In this document: one piece after another, positions 44,868-54,958 of the stretch | Position numbering within the stretch: position 1 is the stretch's first letter | Layout of the letters: each line of letters opens with the position of its first letter | Source of the DNA: Pseudomonas putida | GTDB taxonomy: Bacteria; Pseudomonadota; Gammaproteobacteria; Pseudomonadales; Pseudomonadaceae | Length of the DNA stretch: 64,000 nt | Direction: 5' to 3' | Assembly (NCBI RefSeq): GCF_028682635.1 | Contig: NZ_JANHLK010000003.1 | Coordinates: 310,001-374,000 of the forward strand | Notes under the pieces: generated by a model | The model's input: only the letters and a program-made list of their open reading frames with translations | Databases searched by the model: none | What the model was told of the DNA's origin: nothing | Position numbers and translations under genes: made by a program

Positions 44868-45299
44868 TCAACTGACTAAAGTCGCATCCAGGCTGATTTT
44901 CGCGTTCAGCACCTTGGATACCGGGCATCCCTCCTTGGCCTTGTTGCTCAACTCATCGAATTGCGCCTGGCTCGCGCCGGGGATTTTTGCCTTGAGAATC
45001 AATTTCACCGCCGTGATTGCAAAACCACCCTCTACCTGATCCAGGGTCACTTCGGCGTTGGTGTCGATGCTGTCGGCCTTGAGGCCGGCATCGCCGAGAA
45101 TCATGGAAAACGCCATTGAAAAACAGCCCGCGTGGGCGGCGCCGATCAGCTCTTCCGGGTTGGTGCCCTTGCCGCCTTCAAAGCGGGCCTTGAAGCCATA
45201 CGGCGCGTCCCTGAGCACACCGGTTTCGGTGGAAATCGAGCCGATGCCGGTTTTCAGATCGCCTTCCCAGTGGGCCGATGCTTTCTTTGTGATAGCCAT
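44868..45299 (-). CDS. osmC: OsmC-family peroxidase
   Basis: A 143-residue thiol peroxidase that reduces organic hydroperoxides. The two catalytic cysteines lie in HAGCFSMAFS (about residue 60) and KEGCPVSKVL (about residue 125). OsmC rather than Ohr is indicated by the length and the HAGCFSMA context. ATG 45299 has TGAGGAGACAGGC upstream, while the frame continues to 45824 over the divergent gene. Osmotic and oxidative induction is usual in the family. Confidence 0.92.
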   Translation of the reverse strand: MAITKKASAHWEGDLKTGIGSISTETGVLRDAPYGFKARFEGGKGTNPEELIGAAHAGCFSMAFSMILGDAGLKADSIDTNAEVTLDQVEGGFAITAVKLILKAKIPGASQAQFDELSNKAKEGCPVSKVLNAKISLDATLVS

Positions 45300-45539
45300 G
45301 CCTGTCTCCTCAAGATCCGGCGCGAAGCGTCGCGCCGTTGTGGTTTCGTTCGCTAGGGTTCTGAGGATAGACCGGGCAGCAAAGTTCAGCGCATCTGATC
45401 GCAGCGTCATTTTGTCAGTAAATTTCTCTGTGCTATTGAAACTCGGGTATATGCCCTCATTGCATGAAACACGCTTATGGATTCGGCAGGTTTTCGTTTG
45501 TATCAAGAAACCTGCGCCCTCAATTGGAGAAGCAGGTTC

Positions 45540-46541
45540 ATGAAACGACTGTCCGATATCAAGTTTTCGACCCTCGACCTGGTGCCCGTTCGGGAGAACG
45601 GCAGCGCCGCGCAATCGTTGCGCAACTCGCTGGACCTGGCGCAACACGTCGAGAAATTCGGCTATAACCGCTTTTGGGTCGCCGAACACCACAACATGGA
45701 CGGCATTGCCAGTTCCGCGACCTCCGTGCTGCTCGGCTATCTGGCCGGTGGTACCTCGACCATTCGTGTCGGTTCTGGCGGGATAATGCTGCCCAACCAC
45801 GCGCCACTGGTGATCGCCGAACAATTCGGCACGCTGGAAAGCCTGTATCCGGGGCGCATTGACCTGGGGCTGGGCCGTGCGCCTGGTTCCGACCAGATGA
45901 CTGCCCGCGCACTGCGCCGCGAGCGCTCCGGCAGTGCCGACGACTTCCCGGAAGACGTGGCCGAACTGGTGCGTTATCTCGGCCCACGCACACCGGACCA
46001 GCGCATCATCGCGATGCCGGGCACCGGCACCAATGTTCCGATCTGGCTGCTGGGCTCAAGCCTGTTCAGTGCGCAGCTGGCAGGCGAACGCGGTTTGCCC
46101 TATGCCTTCGCCTCGCATTTCGCTCCGCGCTTCATGCATGAGGCTATTCGTGTCTACCGCAATCATTTCAAACCTTCGGCCGTGCTGGACAAGCCTTACG
46201 TGATGCTTGGCGTGCCGCTGGTGGCCGCCGACACGGATGAACAGGCCGACTATCTGGCGACCTCGGTGTTCCAGCGCATTCTCGCCCTGATGCGTGGCCA
46301 GAGCCTGGTGCAACGTCCGCCGGTGAAAACCATGGACGGGCTATGGCTGCCTCATGAGAAGGAAGCCGTCAGTGATTTCCTGGGGCTGGCGATGATCGGC
46401 AGCCCGCAAAAAATCCGCGCCAGGCTGGAAGTCCTGATCGAGCAGACCCAAGCCGACGAGCTGATTTTCACCTGCGACCTGTACGAACACGCGGACCGTC
46501 TGCATTCCTATGAGCTGCTGGCGCAGGTCATGAAGGGCTAA
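45540..46541 (+). CDS. LLM-class flavin-dependent oxidoreductase (YhbW type)
   Basis: A 333-residue bacterial luciferase-like TIM-barrel oxidoreductase using FMNH2. Family signature: [15 protein letters not shown] near residue 46 and [20 protein letters not shown] near residue 77. The substrate is unknown; the group is MsnO8/YhbW-like and often annotated as alkanal monooxygenase-like. ATG 45540 has a strong GGAGAAGCAGG upstream; the frame extends to 45477. Divergent from osmC with 240 bases between. A terminator follows. Confidence 0.88.
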   Translation: MKRLSDIKFSTLDLVPVRENGSAAQSLRNSLDLAQHVEKFGYNRFWVAEHHNMDGIASSATSVLLGYLAGGTSTIRVGSGGIMLPNHAPLVIAEQFGTLESLYPGRIDLGLGRAPGSDQMTARALRRERSGSADDFPEDVAELVRYLGPRTPDQRIIAMPGTGTNVPIWLLGSSLFSAQLAGERGLPYAFASHFAPRFMHEAIRVYRNHFKPSAVLDKPYVMLGVPLVAADTDEQADYLATSVFQRILALMRGQSLVQRPPVKTMDGLWLPHEKEAVSDFLGLAMIGSPQKIRARLEVLIEQTQADELIFTCDLYEHADRLHSYELLAQVMKG

Positions 46542-46552
46542 GCAAGCTAACC

Positions 46553-46586
46553 GCAAAAAGCCGACGCGATGGCGTCGGCTTTTTGC
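46553..46586. terminator. Bidirectional intrinsic terminator
   Basis: AAAAAGCCGACGC, loop GATG, GCGTCGGCTTTTT. It serves both the LLM oxidoreductase gene (plus) and the DUF1161 copy 2 gene (minus), which are convergent. Confidence 0.93.
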
Positions 46587-46618
46587 TAGCAATTGGTTGG
46601 GGCCACCGTTTGTCGGGG

Positions 46619-46843
46619 CTATCGCTTGTAGACTATTTCCTTGCTGCCCTTTTCGCAGGTGCCGACGATTTTTCCGCCAGACGCATTGCCTTTATCGACA
46701 ATTTCCAGCGAATAACCGGAAACGCCCTTGGCATCGAGCTTTGCCGCGATCTCGGCTTTCAATTCTTCGCAGGACTTGCCGCCTTCAGCGAAGGCAGTAC
46801 CCGCCAGGCTCAACAAGCCTACCGCCAAAATAAACTTCTTCAT
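46619..46843 (-). CDS. DUF1161 periplasmic protein, copy 2
   Basis: A 74-residue paralogue of the protein at 44488. Signal peptide MKKFILAVGLLSLAGTAFA, then the two conserved cysteines (SCEELKAEIAAKL and GTCEKGS) and the end KEIVYKR. The mature sequences share SCEELKAEI-A-K-, YSLEI and the KxIVY end. ATG 46852 is possible, but ATG 46843 has an AGAGAA-type site at better distance and gives a clean signal peptide. Confidence 0.85.
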   Translation of the reverse strand: MKKFILAVGLLSLAGTAFAEGGKSCEELKAEIAAKLDAKGVSGYSLEIVDKGNASGGKIVGTCEKGSKEIVYKR

Positions 46844-46964
46844 CGGTCGCATTCTCTGGTCGGATCAAAAAAAGGCATCCAGCCATTGGCCGGAAACGCA
46901 TCTAGCGCATTGCCATTCCCTATGGCACTCGGCCAGCGCGCAAGTTCAGAAGACTAGACCAACC

Positions 46965-47180
46965 TCAACTGCTGGCAATCCGGAACCCGACCTTGAGCGT
47001 CACCTGGAAGTGCGCAGCCTTGCCGTCCTTGATGTGTCCGCGGGTTTCGGTCACTTCAAACCATTCCAAGTGCTTGATACTTTTGTTGGCCTCGGCCAAG
47101 GCGTTGTTGATCGCGTCTTCGATACTGCTGGTGGATGAGCCGACGAGTTCGACTTTCTTATAGGTGTGATGGTCAGTCAT
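46965..47180 (-). CDS. Dodecin, flavin-binding storage protein
   Basis: A 71-residue dodecin, which assembles into hollow dodecamers that store or buffer flavins. Signature features: KKVELVGSS at the start, SIEDAINNALAEA, and the LEWFEVTETRG segment with the tryptophan that stacks on the flavin, then the final FQVTLKVGFR strand. AAGGAGAACGCC precedes the ATG. Divergent from the DUF883 gene. The flavin-dependent oxidoreductase 0.4 kb away may be coincidental. Confidence 0.93.
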   Translation of the reverse strand: MTDHHTYKKVELVGSSTSSIEDAINNALAEANKSIKHLEWFEVTETRGHIKDGKAAHFQVTLKVGFRIASS

Positions 47181-47337
47181 GGCGTTCTCCTTAGGGTGTG
47201 AATTACAGCCTAGCAGTGATTTTCCGTCTTACTGCCTTCGGTCGGTGCGACATGGATGCTCACATTTACTGCACTTTCTCGAGTCCCTGAAGTCCCAACC
47301 AACACACGCCACTCATCAACAATGCAGGAGAGCCACC

Positions 47338-47664
47338 ATGGCCAACAGCTCGTTACGTAAAGCCTCATTGCAAAGCATGGAAGCGGAGATCGAGAGTCTG
47401 CTCAAATCCTTGGAAAGCCTGAAGGACGACGCCTCGGACGAGTCGCGTAAAACCCTCAAGGTGTTGAAAGGCAATGCGGAGAACGCTCTGAGGCATTCGC
47501 GCCATCTGCTCACCGATGCCTATGAAGAGGTCAAGGTCAAAACCCGTGAGACCGGCATTGCCACTCGGGACTACGCGCAGGAGCACCCTTGGACGACCGC
47601 CGGGGTTGCTGTCGGTGCGCTGGGCCTGCTGGCGGCCTACCTGCTGTTTAAACGCGGGGAATGA
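47338..47664 (+). CDS. DUF883 (ElaB/YqjD) ribosome-associated membrane protein
   Basis: A 108-residue protein: a long amphipathic helix (about 10-80) rich in Glu, Lys and Ala, then [20 protein letters not shown] forming a C-terminal anchor, and a terminal KRGE. This is the layout of ElaB/YqjD proteins, which attach to ribosomes in stationary phase and are usually RpoS-controlled. CAGGAGAGCCACC precedes the ATG. Its last 28 bases overlap the end of trpI on the opposite strand. Confidence 0.9.
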   Translation: MANSSLRKASLQSMEAEIESLLKSLESLKDDASDESRKTLKVLKGNAENALRHSRHLLTDAYEEVKVKTRETGIATRDYAQEHPWTTAGVAVGALGLLAAYLLFKRGE

Positions 47665-48554
47665 TCGGTCTGGCGCAGCTCATTCTTGAGCCATTGCGCC
47701 AGTTGCCTGGCGCGCCCGTCCGCGGCGCGCTTGGGTAACCACAAGGCCAGGTGAGCGGGGGTTTCACAAAATCCCCATGGGGCAACCAGGCGACCCGCCT
47801 TCAAATCCTCGGCCACCAACGGCTCGGGGGCGATAGCCACGCCCAGCCCGGCCACGGCTGCTTCCAGCAAATAATACAGATGTTCGAACCCCTGACCGTA
47901 CTTCAACGCCTTGGCGTCGAGGTCGCTTTGCTGCGCCCAACTGGGCCAGGCTTGCGGACGCGAAGTGGTGTGCAGCAACGATTCAGTGAGCAGCGCCTGG
48001 GCCGGCGCCGTTTGCAGGCGCTCATATCCGGCGAACCGAGGGCTCATGACCGGGCCGATCCGTTCGCTGGCCAGTTCGAAGACCTGCATGTCCGCGGGCC
48101 AGGGTGGCTCGGCAAACACCAGCAGGGCGTCCAACCCCGGGCGACGGGGATCGAGATCGCCTTCACCGGCTGACAGGTGCAGGCGCAGGTCGGGCAGGTC
48201 GGCGTTCAGCCGTCCTAGACGCGGTATGAACCAGCGCGCCAGCAGGCTTCCCGAGCAGCCGAGGACGAACGGCGCATCCGCGGTGCTTTGCGTGAGTTCG
48301 GCGCACACGCTGCGCAAGCGCTCGAACGCTTCGCCGCTGGCGTCACGCAAACGCATGCCGGCATCTGTGAGTTTCAGGCCGCGCCCATCCTTGATGAACA
48401 GACTCACGCCGAGGTGTTCTTCAAGCACTTTCAACTGCCGGCTGACCGCACCATGGGTGACGTGCAGCTGTTCGGCAGCCTGACTGACGCTGTTCAGGCG
48501 GGCCGTGGCTTCAAAGGCGCGCAGGGCGTTCAACGGTGGGAGGTCGTGGCTCAT
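47637..48554 (-). CDS. trpI: TrpI, LysR-type activator of trpBA
   Basis: A 305-residue LysR regulator. The helix-turn-helix spans about 5-65 ([39 protein letters not shown]) and the effector domain 95-295. In pseudomonads TrpI binds indoleglycerol phosphate and activates trpBA, and the divergent trpI-trpBA arrangement here is the classic one. The gene ends inside the DUF883 coding region (28-base convergent overlap). Confidence 0.95.
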   Translation of the reverse strand: MSHDLPPLNALRAFEATARLNSVSQAAEQLHVTHGAVSRQLKVLEEHLGVSLFIKDGRGLKLTDAGMRLRDASGEAFERLRSVCAELTQSTADAPFVLGCSGSLLARWFIPRLGRLNADLPDLRLHLSAGEGDLDPRRPGLDALLVFAEPPWPADMQVFELASERIGPVMSPRFAGYERLQTAPAQALLTESLLHTTSRPQAWPSWAQQSDLDAKALKYGQGFEHLYYLLEAAVAGLGVAIAPEPLVAEDLKAGRLVAPWGFCETPAHLALWLPKRAADGRARQLAQWLKNELRQTDHSPRLNSR

Positions 48555-49903
<1,349 letters not shown>

Positions 49904-49904
<1 letters not shown>

Positions 49905-50716
49905 TGAGCCGCCTGCAAACGCGTTTTGCCGAACTCAAGGAACAGAATCGCGCCGCTTTGGTGACTTTCGTTACCGCGGGCGACCCGGGCTATGACACCT
50001 CCCTGGCGATCCTCAAGGGCCTGCCAGCGGCGGGCGCCGACGTGATCGAGCTGGGCATGCCCTTCACCGATCCGATGGCTGACGGTCCGGCGATCCAGCT
50101 GGCCAACATCCGTGCCCTGGAGGCCAAGCAGAACCTGGCGAAAACCCTGGAAATGGTGCGTGAGTTCCGCAAGGACAACAACGAAACGCCCCTGGTGCTG
50201 ATGGGCTACTTCAACCCGATCCACAAATACGGCGTGCCGCGGTTCATTGCCGAGGCGAAAGAAGCGGGTGTCGACGGCTTGATCGTGGTCGACATGCCAC
50301 CCGAGCATAACGGTGAACTGTGCGACCCGGCCCAGGCCGCGGGCATCGATTTCATCCGCCTGACCACACCGACCACCGATGATGTGCGTCTGCCAACCGT
50401 CCTCAACGGCAGCTCCGGGTTTGTGTACTACGTGTCGGTGGCCGGTGTGACCGGTGCGGGCGCGGCAACCCTGGAGCACGTCGAAGAAGCAGTGGCGCGT
50501 CTGCGTCGCCATACCGACCTGCCGATCAGCATCGGTTTCGGCATCCGCACGCCGGAGCAGGCGGCGAACATCGCGCGTCTGGCCGATGGCGTGGTCGTGG
50601 GTTCGGCGTTGATCGATCAGATCGCCAATGCCACGACTGCGGAGCAAGCGGTCGATGGCGTTTTGAGCCTGTGCTCGGCGTTGGCCGATGGCGTGCGTAA
50701 GGCCCGTGTCAGCTGA
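49904..50716 (+). CDS. trpA: Tryptophan synthase alpha chain
   Basis: Cleaves indole-3-glycerol phosphate to indole, which is channelled to TrpB. 270 residues; catalytic E49 (IELGMPF) and D60 (PMADGP) are present, and the phosphate-binding GFGIRTPEQ and VVGSALI loops are at the C-terminal end of the barrel. Coupled to trpB by TGATG. A terminator lies about 60 bases after the stop. Confidence 0.97.
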
Positions 50717-50778
50717 AGGTAAAGTTCCTGATACAGAGGAATTAGAGCCTCCCAACACAGACTAACCAGCAAGACCGA

Positions 50779-50810
50779 GGGCTTCAGGACCATGTTCTGA
50801 AGCCCTTTTT
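50779..50810 (+). terminator. Intrinsic terminator of trpBA
   Basis: GGGCTTCAG, nine-base loop, CTGAAGCCC, then TTTTT. The next gene (50838) begins only 28 bases later, so it needs its own promoter or depends on read-through. Confidence 0.93.
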
Positions 50811-50837
50811 GCTGCAGGTGTTCTGAGGAAAGACCCA

Positions 50838-51284
50838 ATGAAAATGCCGAAACGTCTGATTGCCAGCCTGGGTGTGCTGATGCTCAGTGCGACCCCATTG
50901 CTGCACGCCAGCGCCGATCAGCGCGACGATCATGACCACGGCGGCCCGCAACAGGGCCATTACGATAACCGTGACAATGACCATCGTGGCGGGCAGGACA
51001 ATCATCGCGGTGGGCCGCCTCCTCGGGACTTTGCCCCGGTGCGTCAGACGATTCATGACCAGCGCGAGTATTTCGTCCGTGGTGCGCCGTTGCCACCAGG
51101 CATTCATCTGGAGCGTGGTCGGCCGCTGCCCCGTGGTTATTACGGCGAACGCCTGGATAACAGGGCGTTGGAGCGACTGCCGTATTACCCGGGTTACGAA
51201 TGGCGTCGTGCGGGCGGGGATGTTGTGCTGATTGCTGCGGGTACGGGGATTGTCTACGAGGTGTTGCAGGGCGTTTTGTATTGA
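50838..51284 (+). CDS. CigR/RcnB-like periplasmic protein
   Basis: A 148-residue secreted protein. Signal peptide to about residue 26 (LLHASAD), then a disordered His/Asp/Gly-rich stretch (about 28-60, with HDHGG, HYDNRDNDHRGG), and a C-terminal RcnB-like domain: GIHLERGRPLP, LPYYPGYEWRRAG and the hydrophobic VLIAAGTGIVYEVLQGVLY. The class includes RcnB, linked to nickel and cobalt, and Salmonella CigR, an anti-virulence regulator. Metal contact by the His-rich part is possible but unproven. Confidence 0.82.
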   Translation: MKMPKRLIASLGVLMLSATPLLHASADQRDDHDHGGPQQGHYDNRDNDHRGGQDNHRGGPPPRDFAPVRQTIHDQREYFVRGAPLPPGIHLERGRPLPRGYYGERLDNRALERLPYYPGYEWRRAGGDVVLIAAGTGIVYEVLQGVLY

Positions 51285-51297
51285 TGGGGCCAGCGTG

Positions 51298-51343
51298 AAA
51301 AGATCGCAGCCTTCGGCAGCTCCTACAGGAGGCTGCGATCTTT
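51298..51343. terminator. Hairpin repeat, family C, after the CigR-like gene
   Basis: AAAAGATCGCAGCC and GGCTGCGATCTTT form a stem with the same loop as the copy at 44819-44863 (two extra bases near the right arm). It is 14 bases after the stop and lies between convergent genes, so it can stop both. Confidence 0.82.
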
Positions 51344-51355
51344 GCTTTTATGACC

Positions 51356-53317
51356 TCATGGCAACTCCAATCCACCCGATGCCTTGTGCAACTTGCGCAA
51401 ATGTTCGCCAATCTGTCTCACGTTGGCTTCATTGGCTGCCATTTCCGCTGCACGATCTGGATCGAGGAGCGCCCTGACTTCCTTGTCCAGATCCCCGGTC
51501 AATACCTGAAGCTGCTTCTGCCGCAGGCTGGTTTCCGATTCCAGGCGTTGCCATTCAGCAGGTTGCGGCAGGCCATAGCCGCCGCTGCCGAGCAGTTCCG
51601 CCGGGCGACTGAGGAAACCGCTGTTGTCGAGAATTTGCCTCAGAGTCGCGTTGGCTTTGTCCATTCCGCCGTTTTTCAGCTCACGGGCTCCCAGATACCG
51701 TTGCTTTACCTCGTCCTGGGCCAGGAGCAACTGCTGGCGATAGCTTGCCTGCTCCAGCAGGAGCAATGCCGCGCTGGTACGCAAGTCTGCCTGATCGAAC
51801 CATTGGCGGCGCTCTGCTGCAGTCAGGGACAACCAGTCTTCGACCTTTTCCTGTTTGATCGGCAGGCGCTTTCTCAACACCTCGAACATCGCTTGATAGC
51901 GATCGCGGAAAGAGTCGAAGCGATAACCCAGGCGAAGGGCTTCACGCGGGTCGTCCAGCACGCTGGTATCCGCCAGCCCGCGGCCCTTCAACACTTCCAG
52001 CAAGCCATTGGGCATGATGTTGTCCAGGGCAACCAGTTTTGAGTTGTTGGTGCCACCACGCAGCAGCTTCAGCTCTTCCACGGCGCAGTTGTTCGACAGG
52101 AAGAAGTAGTTGCCGTCGTAACTCCAGTGCATCTCGGCGGCACGCTCCACCACGTTTTCAATCTCGTCACGCGACAGGTTCAGTGGCACGGAGGCGAGGC
52201 TGCGCAACTCGGTCTTGGTGTATTCGTCGATCACCTGGGCCAGTGGCAACACGAACAGGCGGGACGGGTATTTACCCACCAGGCCATCCCAACTCGATAG
52301 CTGCACGTCGCCCACGAACGCGCGGTAGGACAGTACCAGGTGCTGGTCCAGGTCCAGGCGGCAATCCGGCCCGCGGGGTCTGCCCGGGGCGCAGATCACC
52401 AGGCGCAACATGCTGTGGCCCCAACGGCTGACCCAGTTCTGGTTGGCCTCTGCCAGCAAGTAGTCGACGGCGTAGACCCGCTCCGGATCGACCTGGCCCA
52501 GGGGGGTCTTGGCGAAGTCATTGCCGGCGTTGAGGAATGCGAAGGTCCTGGCGCAATCGCCTTTGGCGGCGGGAGCCCAGCCGAAGTGCTCCTCGTAGTA
52601 GCGGTACAGCGCCGGGCGACGACAGGCGTAGCTCGGGTCGAGGAGGAAATACTCCATGTTGACCGCGACGAATTCCTTCGGGCTGCTGATCTCGTAGATG
52701 TCCGGGCTGCGGGCGATCTGGCGGTTGTGCTGTTCGCGCTCGCCACGCCGGCCAACGTATTGCTGCCAACCGGCGAGGTCGAGCAGGCGCGGGTCATCGC
52801 TGAGCGTGAAGCGCCGGCCCGATTGACCACGGCATTGGTCGGGAATGCCCACCAGCCCCGAGCTGCTCTCCTGGCGGGTGCAGCGTTGAATCAACGTGCG
52901 TTCCGACGTAGGCCACAAGCGCGAGCGGTCATAAATGTGAGTCAGCTCGTGCAACACCGTGGCCAGCAGTTCCCGGCGCACAGTGCCATGGGGGCGATTG
53001 GTTTTTTTGCTCGCCGCACTGCCGTCGGTGAGGCTGGCCAGCAGTTTGCGATTCAGGTCGAGTTCGGATACCGGCGACGCCTGGCCATAGGCATCGCTGC
53101 GCATGTCATCGGTCCAGCCGACGTCGATGCGCCGGTCGAGTTGCTCGATGAACCGCGGCGGCAATGCCTGCATGGCTTCATTAAGCAACGCCTGGCTGGC
53201 CTGTTGTTGCGCGGGGCTCAGGCCTTCGGTCTTGAGGTGCAGTTCGAGGTCGGCGTGGGCCGTGCTGCCAAACAGCAGCACGACCCCGGCCAACAGCAAG
53301 GCAACTGGAGACCTCAC
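51356..53317 (-). CDS. DUF4105 (Lnb N-terminal-like) exported protein with HELTH motif
   Basis: A 653-residue exported protein starting at GTG 53317. The signal peptide ends near SAHAD. An N-terminal domain has the metallopeptidase-like motif HELTH (about residue 123). The DUF4105 region (about 285-450) has RWGHSMLRLV and YFFLSNNCAVEE; the conserved histidine and cysteine fit a permuted papain-like fold, but activity is not shown. A helical C-terminal third follows (about 460-653). The GTG overlaps the stop of the upstream DUF2388 gene by four bases, so it is the last gene of a four-gene operon. Confidence 0.8.
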   Translation of the reverse strand: MRSPVALLLAGVVLLFGSTAHADLELHLKTEGLSPAQQQASQALLNEAMQALPPRFIEQLDRRIDVGWTDDMRSDAYGQASPVSELDLNRKLLASLTDGSAASKKTNRPHGTVRRELLATVLHELTHIYDRSRLWPTSERTLIQRCTRQESSSGLVGIPDQCRGQSGRRFTLSDDPRLLDLAGWQQYVGRRGEREQHNRQIARSPDIYEISSPKEFVAVNMEYFLLDPSYACRRPALYRYYEEHFGWAPAAKGDCARTFAFLNAGNDFAKTPLGQVDPERVYAVDYLLAEANQNWVSRWGHSMLRLVICAPGRPRGPDCRLDLDQHLVLSYRAFVGDVQLSSWDGLVGKYPSRLFVLPLAQVIDEYTKTELRSLASVPLNLSRDEIENVVERAAEMHWSYDGNYFFLSNNCAVEELKLLRGGTNNSKLVALDNIMPNGLLEVLKGRGLADTSVLDDPREALRLGYRFDSFRDRYQAMFEVLRKRLPIKQEKVEDWLSLTAAERRQWFDQADLRTSAALLLLEQASYRQQLLLAQDEVKQRYLGARELKNGGMDKANATLRQILDNSGFLSRPAELLGSGGYGLPQPAEWQRLESETSLRQKQLQVLTGDLDKEVRALLDPDRAAEMAANEANVRQIGEHLRKLHKASGGLELP

Positions 53318-53634
53318 AGTGCGAGGATGGCTTCGGCGAGATCCTGGTCACTGGCATCGCGGGCTTCCGGAACGCGAGTGCGCAACAAATTGAGAGCGGA
53401 TTCCAGGTGCGCGCCACGAATATCGCCGTTGCTGGCGACGAAGCTCGCAGCATCGTCCTGGGCTTCGCGGACGATTTTCGAGTCGCGGATCGACGTCGTC
53501 GTGTCGGAAGTGAAGTCCAGTGTGCGCTGGGTGGCACGAATGAGGATGTTGCTGGTGGCAACCAGGGTTTGGGCCTGGGCCACATCAGCCAACAACAGCA
53601 GGCCAAGGGTGGCAACAATCAGCGGGTTACGCAT
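53314..53634 (-). CDS. DUF2388 exported protein, copy 1
   Basis: A 106-residue secreted protein: signal peptide to about residue 20 (VAQAQT), helical mature part with the motif DDAASFVASNGDIRG and a final DLAEAIL. Such proteins are often wrongly named as Holliday junction resolvasome helicase subunits; nothing here resembles RuvB. ATG 53634 has CCGGAG upstream. The stop overlaps the DUF4105 GTG by four bases, the tightest coupling in the cluster. Confidence 0.85.
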   Translation of the reverse strand: MRNPLIVATLGLLLLADVAQAQTLVATSNILIRATQRTLDFTSDTTTSIRDSKIVREAQDDAASFVASNGDIRGAHLESALNLLRTRVPEARDASDQDLAEAILAL

Positions 53635-53662
53635 GGAACGACTCCGGAGGAACTTGGGATAA

Positions 53663-53980
53663 CTATTGGACGAGAATTGCCTGTGCCAGTTCAAGGTCGC
53701 TGGCATGAAGTTTTGGCTGGGCGTGGCGCAGGTAAGACAAGGCCGATTCCAGTCGTACGCCTCTCATTTGACCATCACTGGCGACGAATGCCGCGGCATC
53801 ATCCCGGGCGGCGAGCAACAGTTTATGGTCGAAGGGGGCAGAGGTCACCAGGCTTGAGGCATAACTGCTGGCCACAATGCCCTGGGTAGACAGGTTGAAC
53901 GCATCGAAGGCATGGGCCGCCCCCGAGTAGCTGGCTGCAAGAAATACTGGGGTTATCAACAGATTTGAAAGAAAACGCAT
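53663..53980 (-). CDS. DUF2388 exported protein, copy 2
   Basis: A 105-residue paralogue, 28 bases upstream of copy 1. Signal peptide to about residue 24 (AAHAF), conserved core RDDAAAFVASDGQMRG followed by LESAL, and final LELAQAIL. The N-terminal mature segment differs from those of copies 1 and 3 (STQGIVASSYASSLV), so the three have diverged outside the core. Confidence 0.85.
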   Translation of the reverse strand: MRFLSNLLITPVFLAASYSGAAHAFDAFNLSTQGIVASSYASSLVTSAPFDHKLLLAARDDAAAFVASDGQMRGVRLESALSYLRHAQPKLHASDLELAQAILVQ

Positions 53981-54087
53981 GAGACTCGACAGTTGAAAGT
54001 GAGTCCCAAGGCTAGCGCAAGGCCCGGGCTAGAGCCAGCGCGGAAACATTGGGACACGGCATGCGTGTCCCACATCAAGGCAAACGC

Positions 54088-54405
54088 TTAGATGGTCAGG
54101 ATGGCCTGGGCCAATTGTGCGTCTGTTGCGTTCAGCTGTGGAGCCTGATGGCGAATGTGATCGAGTGCGCTTTCCAGTTTTACCCCACGGATGCTGCCTT
54201 CGCTGGCGACGAAGCTGGCAGCGTCGTCACGGGCCGCGAGCACGATCTTGTCATCCTTGAACGAAGACGTGATGTCGGAAGTCGCGTCGGAGGTGGCTTT
54301 GAGTGCACCGACGACGGCATCGGTCGTCACGATGAAGCTGGTGGCGTGGGCATTGGCCGCCACGGCAAGCAGGGCTGCAGCGCTGAGCAGACGAAGACGG
54401 GACAT
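54088..54405 (-). CDS. DUF2388 exported protein, copy 3
   Basis: A 105-residue paralogue and the first gene of the cluster. Signal peptide to about residue 21 (NAHATS), core ARDDAASFVASEGSIRG, end AQLAQAIL. The mature N-terminus resembles copy 1 (TTDAVVGALKATSDATSD versus TSNILIRATQRTLDFTSD). 107 bases separate it from copy 2, leaving room for a processing site or second promoter. A CTGTAC-type motif lies about 215 bases upstream. Confidence 0.85.
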   Translation of the reverse strand: MSRLRLLSAAALLAVAANAHATSFIVTTDAVVGALKATSDATSDITSSFKDDKIVLAARDDAASFVASEGSIRGVKLESALDHIRHQAPQLNATDAQLAQAILTI

Positions 54406-54742
54406 GGTGTAACTCCTTTGGATGTGACGATAAAGAGGTGGTGCAGTGTCTGATGATCAGACGCCAGACACTCGGGGGGCGCCACGTTCTGGCTTGATAT
54501 TAGGCCTGAGCAGGACGTTTCGAACAGCCTATAAGAGAAAAGGTTGCTGGAAATCAGTTTGAACGGATGAAAAACCGTTTGCTCAACTGTAGCGGTGTAA
54601 TCGATAAATGAGAAAACTGTACTGGTTATGCGTTAACAGCCGGTGAAACGACAAAACCCGTCGTGGTTTCCCACGACGGGCTTTGCTTGTTCAATTCGGG
54701 TTGCTGGCGGTGGACCCTGAGGTCAGAGCCAGCGACGCTAAC
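54406..54742. other. Intergenic region between DUF2388 cluster and DUF1127 gene
   Basis: 337 bases with no gene. It holds the DUF1127 terminator (54651-54683), an A/T-rich stretch (54530-54640) that should contain the promoter of the DUF2388-DUF4105 operon on the minus strand, and AACTGTACTGGTT near 54615-54627, related to the motifs upstream of the DUF1127 gene. Confidence 0.55.
54651..54683 (-). terminator. Intrinsic terminator of the DUF1127 gene
   Basis: On the minus strand AAGCCCGTCGTGG, GAAA loop, CCACGACGGG, TTTTG. It lies about 60 bases past the DUF1127 stop and separates that gene from the DUF2388 operon. Confidence 0.9.
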
Positions 54743-54958
54743 TTAGCGCCAGAACGGCTTGCTCAGCTCTTCGTAGCGTTGTGCTTCGCTAATCCCGGCG
54801 TCAGCCAGCAGACGCGAATCCAGGCGAGCCAGCTGGTGGCGGCTGGAGATGCGGCGCTGCCACAGCATCAGGTTGGCGATAACGCGCAGAGGCATGGAAG
54901 CCTGGGTTTTTGCAGCGGTGTCTTCGAAGAACAGTTCGGAACTGAGTGTACGTTCCAT
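54743..54958 (-). CDS. DUF1127 small basic protein
   Basis: A 71-residue protein. The C-terminal DUF1127 segment (about 30-71) has WQRRISSRHQLARLDSRLLADAGIS and ends KPFWR, an arginine-rich motif which in other small DUF1127 proteins is used for RNA or protein contacts in stress and metabolism. No signal peptide. The upstream region carries several copies of a CTGTAC-type motif, so it appears to be tightly regulated. Followed by its own terminator. Confidence 0.88.
   Translation of the reverse strand: MERTLSSELFFEDTAAKTQASMPLRVIANLMLWQRRISSRHQLARLDSRLLADAGISEAQRYEELSKPFWR

Noticed and set aside
53314..54405. Holliday junction resolvasome helicase subunit, the usual database name for DUF2388
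   Set aside because: The proteins are about 105 residues with signal peptides and no ATPase or DNA-binding motif.
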